A stretch of 64,000 nucleotides of DNA from Gnetum montanum (lineage: Eukaryota > Streptophyta > Gnetopsida > Gnetales > Gnetaceae), in NCBI GenBank assembly GCA_015680685.1, contig MNCI01022131.1, positions 65,371 to 129,370 of the forward strand, read 5' to 3'. The translations under genes and the position numbers were made by a program. A model generated the notes under the pieces. The model was not told the origin of the DNA. It did no database searches and worked only from the letters and a program-made list of their open reading frames with translations. Numbering within the stretch: position 1 is the stretch's first letter; each line of letters opens with the position of its first letter. Shown piece after piece: positions 56,991 to 64,000 of this stretch.

Positions 56991-57303
56991 CTAGCATAGG
57001 TTGATCAGGGGGCAATACAATGTTTCCATCCATATCACACAATCATAATTATTCATGCTAACATAGAATGAAGGTGAAGTCTGGTACATGCTCATCTAGA
57101 TGAGTATATACCACATTGCACTCTTGTGGAACTAGAGATTTGACATCTTCATGCCTATGGAAAGAAGAAATTTAAAAATAAAATAAAATAATCAGTGTGC
57201 ATTTGTAATTATATGTCCTTTGAGACTGATGTTGACCTTGGGTTCATCCAATGAGACTAATAATGTTCACTAAACCTAGATAGCACATGTTTCAACAAAT
57301 AAA
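56991..57303 (-). mobile_element. Start of a Ty3/gypsy internal region (minus)
   Basis: Lies downstream of the primer-binding-like site in minus orientation. No gag protein was recognised before the array at 56340-56990 interrupts. Confidence 0.35.
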
Positions 57304-57323
57304 GTCCCTAGCAACGATGCCAA
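57304..57323 (-). promoter_or_regulatory. Primer-binding-site-like sequence
   Basis: Minus strand TTGGCATCGTTGCTAGGGAC directly after the LTR end. It resembles the TGGCGCCGTTGCCGGGGA site (complement of tRNA-Asp) common in plant Ty3/gypsy elements, with a few changes. Confidence 0.65.
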
Positions 57324-58192
57324 TGATGCGTAATGAGGTACCTCTATGCCCAACCATATAAATCACAAAGTGTTCACGCATGATCCAGTCGAATTTCGTG
57401 AACTTTATAGTTTCTGGTGCACTAGTATTCTCTAAGGTCATTTGTTGTCTTTCCAATTACACTTGTGAAGTACAAAGGTATGTTTAAGTGTAATTGAGGC
57501 ATATGATTTTTATCATTTTTTATTTTATGTTTTTGGTACTTGGAGAGAGACAAATAAAGTAATTTAATGACTAATCTAAATTAATTAACTAACTGGTCTC
57601 TAACTAGTACTAACATAAGTATCTAGTCCCATGTTTTGTACATGTTCTGAACCCACATATCCTCTGCTAGGTTACAAAGTCCTACGCCACTGAGTGCACC
57701 AAGCAATAATCCTAGTAGGATTACCAAGTGAATACGCACGTATGCTTGAAGTGGTTGTACTTATGCACTTAATCTATTTAGCTTAATTAATTAAATATTT
57801 AATAAGAGAAATGAATACATAAATAAAGCATTTAAACTATCCAAAATGGTACAAGGTTTATCAAGAAGTTCATCTTTATTGCCACACACACTATCATACT
57901 TAGGTACAACAATGCTCGAATAAAGATCTGTACACTCAATGACTTCTACTATGAGCACTCAAGAAAATATTCTAACATTCAAATGTAAAAATTGTAAGAG
58001 CTCTACTTCTACTATGAATCTCATGCCATAAATGTAGCTGGTGGACATGTATTTATAAGCAAAATCAAACCCTGTGTCAATGGGATCGCATCAACACATG
58101 AAATGATGCATTGAGTAGGCCATGTTAACAAGGCTTGGTTAATGAGGCCTAGTCGATGAGGCCTTGTCAACGTAACCAATTGAGACTCATCA
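57324..58192 (-). repeat. Ty3/gypsy LTR, 869 bp
   Basis: In minus orientation it starts TGATGA (58187-58192) and ends GCATCA (57324-57329). It contains about five 14-bp U3 units (58113-58172), a hairpin (58088-58109) and TATAAATAC at 58049-58057. It matches the LTR at 4796-5798 in several blocks. Upstream (58193-58200) is tacccccа-type pyrimidine sequence on the + strand, i.e. a polypurine tract on the minus strand; downstream is a primer-binding-like site. Confidence 0.78.
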
Positions 58193-58200
58193 TACCCCCA
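58193..58200 (-). promoter_or_regulatory. Polypurine tract next to the LTR
   Basis: On the minus strand tgggggta immediately precedes the LTR start TGATGA, preceded in turn by gatgagttttcattcaatca. The identical layout stands before the LTR at 4796. It primes plus-strand DNA in LTR elements. Confidence 0.65.
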
Positions 58201-58439
58201 TGATTGAATGAAAACTCATCTTCAAGTTTTTTACAAAATTGGGAAGGTATGGGATTTTTCACTAACTCTTTAACAAAACAAAATAAACTAACTTGAAAAA
58301 ATTGAGTTCCCAAGTGTACAAATCAATATATTACAAAAATTTATGACATTCATGATACAAAATTAAACACCATGACATGACTCTAAAAAATTGGATAACA
58401 TGTGTCATTTGGGAAGATCAAATAGTCCTAGGTAGTGGA

Positions 58440-60929
58440 GGTTCCTGAGGCTCTGAAGGACCTTCACCAGCTTTACGCACATGTAGCAACTGAGGTGACT
58501 ACAATTGCATTACTACTATTGCAACTTCTAGTGGAAGGCAAAAAGCGTCTAGCAATGCTTTCATTTTCTCCTTCTTATTCCTAGAACTGTGCACCATCCT
58601 AGTAGCTTTATTAATGTGGGTTGGAATAGGCACATCCCAAGGATAGGGAATCATTGTGAATAGCTCCTTTACGTTGATGAACCAAGCAATGGATAGTTTG
58701 CACTTAATGTCAAATGCTTTGACTACATCTTTCAATGTAATCATTTTTTATCTCAGTAGTTGATTATTGATTCATGAATCATGCCCTAAAATTTTCAAGT
58801 TTGGCATTTGTTGTCTCACGCTTTTTCTTGGTATCCTTATAGTGCTTGAACTTAGCCTTGTACAGCAAGTACAAGCTGGCCACATAGTTTTTACAATTCT
58901 AACCATAGCTGTCTAACAGTCAACATCACCAAGTTTTCATAGCGGAGATTGGCCAATTCCATGTGTTCTATCATTTCTTTAATCTAAAACTCCTTCAAGT
59001 AGATCTCTGCTCTATTATAGGCATCAAACCCATCAACGATGGGCTGCCACACTTATCTTCCTTGTTGGAGTTGTTGGAGGGTTGCATTTACTTTTTCCTT
59101 ATCCAATTGAATGTGTTTCTCATTTACCTCATTTTGCAAGGAAACCTGGTCTCTATAGTGATTTTTAACTCTTTCAAACTTGAGAGCCTCATTTTTCCAG
59201 GCGACAATCTCAATGGAAAACTTCTGGCATAAGGCTCAAACTTCCTCCATAGATAAATTTCCATTCTCTACAGCCAATTTTCTCAACTTAGTATTTACCC
59301 TACTAAGCTACTCCTACTATTGATAAATGAATTCTTGCATTTGTTACTTCTATGTATCAACATTACACAAGTGATGATTTTCCACAGTCATTGATTCATT
59401 TTCTTGATGCATCTGAACCAAGTCCTTCTGAACTAAGTAGGTTTTGGCTTCTACTATATACTGGTTAAAGATTTTCATCACTATTTCCTCCTCAGCTTGT
59501 TTTAGTCATTCTTGAAGTTGTTAAAAAGCTTCATCTCTAGTTGTTGCTAGGTTGAGTAGTGCAGGATCAGCAAAATGGGCATGCAATTCAACAACTTCTG
59601 TAGCTAAGCATTGGTTCTATGCTTGGGCCATTTTAATTTACACTTCTAGGATGATGAACTTACACTTTTCTTCCAACAGCTCCAACTGGGTTGCAATGAT
59701 GTTTTCTAGAAAATCGAAGATATTCAGAATTGATTGCCTGGTCCCTACCAATCAGTCTAGAAATTCTTTATTCTAGGCTTCATTTAGACTTTCACTAACC
59801 ATGCTTGCAGATGTCTACACATCTTGAAGTGCAAATACATTTGTTATAGACATTGTAGGTGCATTAAGTGATTCAATGACTAAATCAGTAATTAATTTAG
59901 CAATGGTCTTCTACCCTTGGTGTTGCATCACTAATACAGTTGCCTCCTTACCTTTCTCCAAATGCATTGAAAAAGAGGTAAAATTTCTAAAGATTTCTAG
60001 AAATAAATGATGTTGAGATAAAAACATCATTACCTCTTAGGCATTGGGATCTAGCCTTGCAAGCAACTACATTCTTTGAGTAAAGAATATCAAGCCACCT
60101 CTTTCCATCTAGCTAATTGTCCAAGCCACCTTATTAAGATAACTCATCATAGGTTAGTATATGGATGGATCTCTATGCAAGAGCTACTCTCAAATTTCAT
60201 GCAAGTGCTCAATGGTTGCATAGGCTTGCAGCATTGTTTCTTGAGTAGAAGCTAAAGGTGGCAACTGCTATTCCCCTTCTTTAGTCATGGCAAGTATCTT
60301 TTCCTTCATTATTTCAAACCATGAGTCCAAAGGAGCATGTCTAATCATGTCATTTGCATAGCCAACAATCTTTTCCCTTTTGCAAATTTTTTGGATGAGG
60401 CATGGAAAAGGTAGGGTTTTCCTTTCACATTCATTTTCTTTGAAGCACTTATCGATCTCTAAATAAATCAATTGTAAAAGGTTTTCTAGAAATATTCCAC
60501 TTAGAGTGGTGCATGCTCAATGGAAAAGGTAGTCACCTTGCTAGGCCTCACCATTGGATTGAGGTGGTAGGCTAGGATTTTGAAATATATGAATTCTACT
60601 GTTGTGAGAATGTTGAAATCCTTATAGTCAAACCCATAACACCGATGGGTCCACTTATTTTTGGCCTCAAGGTCAACTTGTATTAACAACTCTACCAACT
60701 ATGTCCTAATATCTAACAACCCTAAGACTTGTGCAATAGCTTTAGCTGAGTAAGACACTTGAACATCCTTGATTTTCACTATGAAGCCTAGCCTTCTATT
60801 ATTCCAGAAGAGATACATCTCTTCCATGTACCACTCCCCACTAGAAGTAATGACTGACCACATAGAAGAGGTTTGTAAGTGTGTTTTCACCTCTACTGAA
60901 GCATGCTCTAAAAATGACCCAAAGTTCAA
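58440..60929 (-). pseudogene. Ty3 accessory ORF (plant transposon protein-like), decayed
   Basis: Minus-strand coding remnant between pol and the LTR, broken by stops. In order: 60699-60929 (WYMEEMYLFWNNRRLGFIVKI and YSAKAIAQVLGL), 60501-60698 (HRCYGFDYKDFNILTTVEFIYFKIL), 60268-60471 (KTLPFPCLIQKICKREKI), a long helical middle, and 58499-58744. The V.....I...LGL and LPFPxLIxxxC patterns match the extra ORF of some plant LTR retrotransposons (putative plant transposon protein domain). The role in intact elements is unknown. Confidence 0.5.
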
Positions 60930-63400
60930 TTCCTAGATAACTAAGTATTGGATCTCACAAGGCCTAATGGTGTCAAGGAAAGCTTATATTAGAATGACTT
61001 TAAGTCTTGGTATGAGTCTTGGTTCTTTCCCTTACTACAATTGTTCTTTTGGTACTTCTTCCTTAGGAATCTATCAAACAGATTCCACTTTAGGCTCCTC
61101 TCAAACAAGTCTCATTGCATGAGTTGCCTTTGGCAGCTTCCGAGCTTGTTTTTATTGGCTCCTTCTAGTTCTAAGCTATTTCTCCCTTAGTTGAAAGGGT
61201 TCTTTATCCTAAAATTTTTTCAGTCTTGGCACCATCTATAATCACAGCATGACCATAGGTTAGCAATTATTGTGTAAAATGAAACAATTAGGATACATTA
61301 TCTCCTTAGGATAGTTACACTTGACTAAGTTGTGATTATGGCTAATTTAATCAATTTTAATCATCATTTTATTTATGTTTTAATGTTAATAAGTCATTCC
61401 AGAGGATGTTAAAAGGGTTAATTCTCAAAATTTGATGGTTTCATATCATTGTATTCATTAATCCTTTGGGGAAGTTAGAAAAATTGTCAAAACATTTCAT
61501 TGGAAACCTTAAGGTTTGTGGTCCCCATGATGAAGAGCTTACCTTTGGTAGCTACAGGATCAAAGAACAAAGTGATTTTCAACAAATAGTTAGGAAGTTA
61601 TGGGCTCTAGAATGGTTTGGGCTCTAAAAAATGGCAAAAACTTGTCTGATGTTATGAAGCAAATGTTAAAAAATTTAAAAGTATGTGGCAATATATATAG
61701 AGTTTTTGACATGCATCGACAAGGCCTAGTCAATGGGGTTCCAACAACAAGCTCGGATGTATCAACTAGGCCTAGTCGATGCAACTATTGATTACTATTG
61801 ACTTTGGTCAAACTTCCAAAATACAAGGATTTTTTGAGTGAAATTAGGATCAAATGAAAGCCCAAAAAACCATGAACATGATGACAATAGTAGAAAAGGG
61901 TATTAGAGTTTAGAAAATTAAGAAAGTTAATAAAATAGTCCAGAGAATGAATATTATGAAAGTCTAAGGAGTACTTTGTGGGGCACATAATGGAATATGT
62001 GAAAGATGGGATTATAACAATGTCAAAGGTAAGGAACTTAACTAACCAAGCCAAACGATATGCAAGTGGGTCCTCCCCATAGTAGGCACATGCCCTTTTT
62101 TCCTTTGCATAACCTCAACTAAGAAGTCCATGTGCCCTACATTCGATTAATGGTCATGAAAAGTTAAGAAAAAATCGAAAAGAATCTATCTAAGAACTCC
62201 AACACGTCAAACTAAGACATCAAGCATAATATAGAAACTGGCAATGAGGTGGGTTATGGCAACATAGATGAATGACTGAGAAGATGGGATGGAATCCTAA
62301 ATTGAGGTCATTAGAAGTCCCTTGTGGAGCTTGTGTTTAAAATGAGCTAAGAAGGTCCATCCTTAGTCCAAATGAAAACCAGCCTCTTTCAATGACTTTG
62401 CATCATCACCCCAAGACTAATCCATCCCATCGATACATGAGAGTATTCCCACAAAACAACCACTATTCCATAAGGAGAAGAAAAGAGAAGTATGAAGTGA
62501 GAGAGAGCCTTAGTTAGAAGGGACCTTCAACCATGGGTAACATGTCTTTCTAGTCCCATAACTAGTGCTTGTAGCACATTTATTTGTCTAAAGGTATGCT
62601 TTAAATTTCTATCATGTTTTTTTATTTCATTTTATTTTTGGATGGGAACCACACCATGCAAAGACTTTATTTTACTTCTTATTAGTGGTTGACATGGAAT
62701 AATTAGTCAATGAGAAACACCCAAGCACTCAAGCAAGTAGAAGAGTACAAAGAGTATTGAGTTCCCTTGAAGTCATATCCTACACAAACCTTTGAATCCT
62801 TCCCAATTCTAGAAACTACCAAAGACATCAATTGATTAAAAGTTTCTTTAATGAAAGGGACCTCAAACTTCTAGAACAAGGAAAACCATAGAGTTTGTGG
62901 ATGAGTGGGTGTCATGGACTCACTGCCTGATCCATGAAAAATAAATCATGTCATAGTCATTAGACATCAGGATTCAAAAATAGAAACCAGACAATGACAA
63001 TCACAACATTAAGCACAAACCATCATTAGTAAATAGTAATAGTGACACTATGTCCTATGGCAATAAAGCAAGCAAAAATAATGAAAATTCACACTCAAAC
63101 CAAACAAAGTAAAATATATAAGAAAGTGTAAATTATTCAAGAAAGATTCAAATGTACTAACGACAATGCAAAATAAAAAAAATGATGTAAAATGGAAAAA
63201 ATTTGAAAATCAAAAATTTGTAAAATAAATAACTTGTAAATTCAAAAACATGGAAAAAAAAGGTAGAAAAACTAAGAGGCCATATAGATGATTAGCATAT
63301 ATGGCCATCTCTCCCATGACTGAGTTGGAAGGAGGAGATTCAAAAAATTGAATGTGATTGTCCATCGATTGAGGTGGTAGTTGCACTAGCTCATCTTGGT
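60930..63400 (-). mobile_element. Ty3 region between accessory ORF and pol
   Basis: No gene supported. 62400-63340 corresponds to 2610-3400 of the + strand copy (catggtgtggttcccat block, acatgttacccat block). 61700-61790 contains ggcctagtc-type motifs resembling the U3 14-bp units and may be a nested LTR piece. Confidence 0.45.
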
Positions 63401-63990
63401 TCTAGGAAAGGTTTCACTTATTGGATATTCACCAACTACTTTTTATTTGGGAACTCAGGCTTGTAGATTAACATGACCCTAGAGGGAAAGGTTTGATCAA
63501 TTATATAAAGTCCTTTCCACAATGTTTGGAACTTTGTCTTATAGGGTACATGTGTGAGATTCTAGTAGATCTCTTAGTTGAAATTTCACTTTCCATATTT
63601 TGAGGTCTTGACATTTCTTGTTAAATGTCTTGTGTACCTCATTCAAAGATAGGGATATTAATCAATTCTCATCTAGCACATTAAGGTTGGTCAGTCTTTC
63701 TCTTTGTGCTAGACTTAGGTCAAGATTCAAATTGTAGGTTGTTGAGAGTGTACGGGGCTCGAATTAGTTTTTTGTACACTAGCTCATATGGAGAGTATCT
63801 AATAGAAAGTTTCCATGTTGAGAAATAGAACCAAAGGGCATTGTTAATTTTTGTGCTCCAATCTCTCCTATATTTGTTGATGGTCCTTCCTAGGATCTTT
63901 TTGATCTTCCTATTAGTTACCTCTACTTGACCATTAGCTTGGGGGTGATAGGATGTTGTTAATTTATGTTCAACCCCAAGCATTGCATAA
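63401..63990 (-). pseudogene. Ty3/gypsy integrase C-terminal part
   Basis: The open stretch 63720-63983 encodes GVEHKLTTSYHPQANGQVEV followed by NRKIKKILGRTI, then WSTKINNALWFYF and SPYELVYKK: the end of the integrase core with the HPQ(A/T)NGQVE(V/R)xNR motif and the conserved Glu. Downstream (63401-63719) is a broken C-terminal domain (KFQTLWKGLYII-like). The exact flavour (GVEHK, SPY.LVY.K) suits Tat/Athila-type Ty3 elements. The rest of pol lies beyond the window. Confidence 0.85.
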
Positions 63991-64000
63991 GTTTCTTAAT

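Overview
This is nuclear DNA of a seed plant with a large, repeat-filled genome. It is AT-rich and contains no intact host gene. Nearly everything recognisable is a decayed LTR retrotransposon, an endogenous pararetrovirus (Caulimoviridae), a DNA transposon or a tandem repeat. The mix of old Ty3/gypsy, Ty1/copia and caulimovirid copies would fit a gymnosperm or another large plant genome, but the sequence alone does not settle the taxon. No rRNA, tRNA or CRISPR was recognised. One assembly gap (55135-55957) and a few single Ns are present.

Layout: 1-5798 is an internally deleted Ty3/gypsy element (+): gag, then a jump to the post-pol region, then an LTR with a 14-bp U3 array and a hairpin. 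6084-7200 is a truncated Ty1/copia gag-protease. 7200-8000 is an unexplained GC-richer segment. 8266-14200 is a second Ty3 element on the minus strand (protease, gag, leader minisatellite, primer-binding site, probable LTR). 14899-22185 is a well preserved endogenous pararetrovirus (EVE1, minus strand). It carries a 97-bp terminal redundancy spaced exactly 7190 bp apart and a single polyprotein frame interrupted only by stop codons.

The most interesting objects are three insertions of one family: copy A 23126-26905, copy B 31378-34827 and copy C 52551-55998. Each has TGTTGG...CCAACA-type ends, an exact 5-bp target-site duplication, a nearly constant 3' block of about 1.5 kb with a TATA box, about 30 constant bases at the 5' end, and a different interior in between. 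Copies A and B carry recognisable pieces of host genes: an ERD6-like sugar transporter plus a QRT3-like polygalacturonase in A, and a RuvB-like helicase in B. Copy C carries GC-richer unrecognised sequence. I read them as solo LTRs, or single-LTR-like units, whose upstream half has been filled with transduplicated host DNA.

Copy B sits inside the RNase H region of a second, much more decayed pararetrovirus (EVE2, 28260-38323, + strand). EVE2 is circularly permuted and lies in a minisatellite of about 36 bp. This gives a relative order: minisatellite, then EVE2, then copy B. Further right are a long inverted-repeat element (38981-40541), an array of about 360-bp units (40935-43985) edged by telomere-like CCCTAAA repeats, a decayed MULE transposase (45830-47690), a retrotransposon accessory-type ORF (49980-51280), copy C, a shorter repeat array resembling the 360-bp array (56340-56990), and a third Ty3 element on the minus strand (57304-63990) of the same LTR family as the first element. 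All coding regions are pseudogenes, so no working gene system is proposed; the interest lies in element structure and insertion history.
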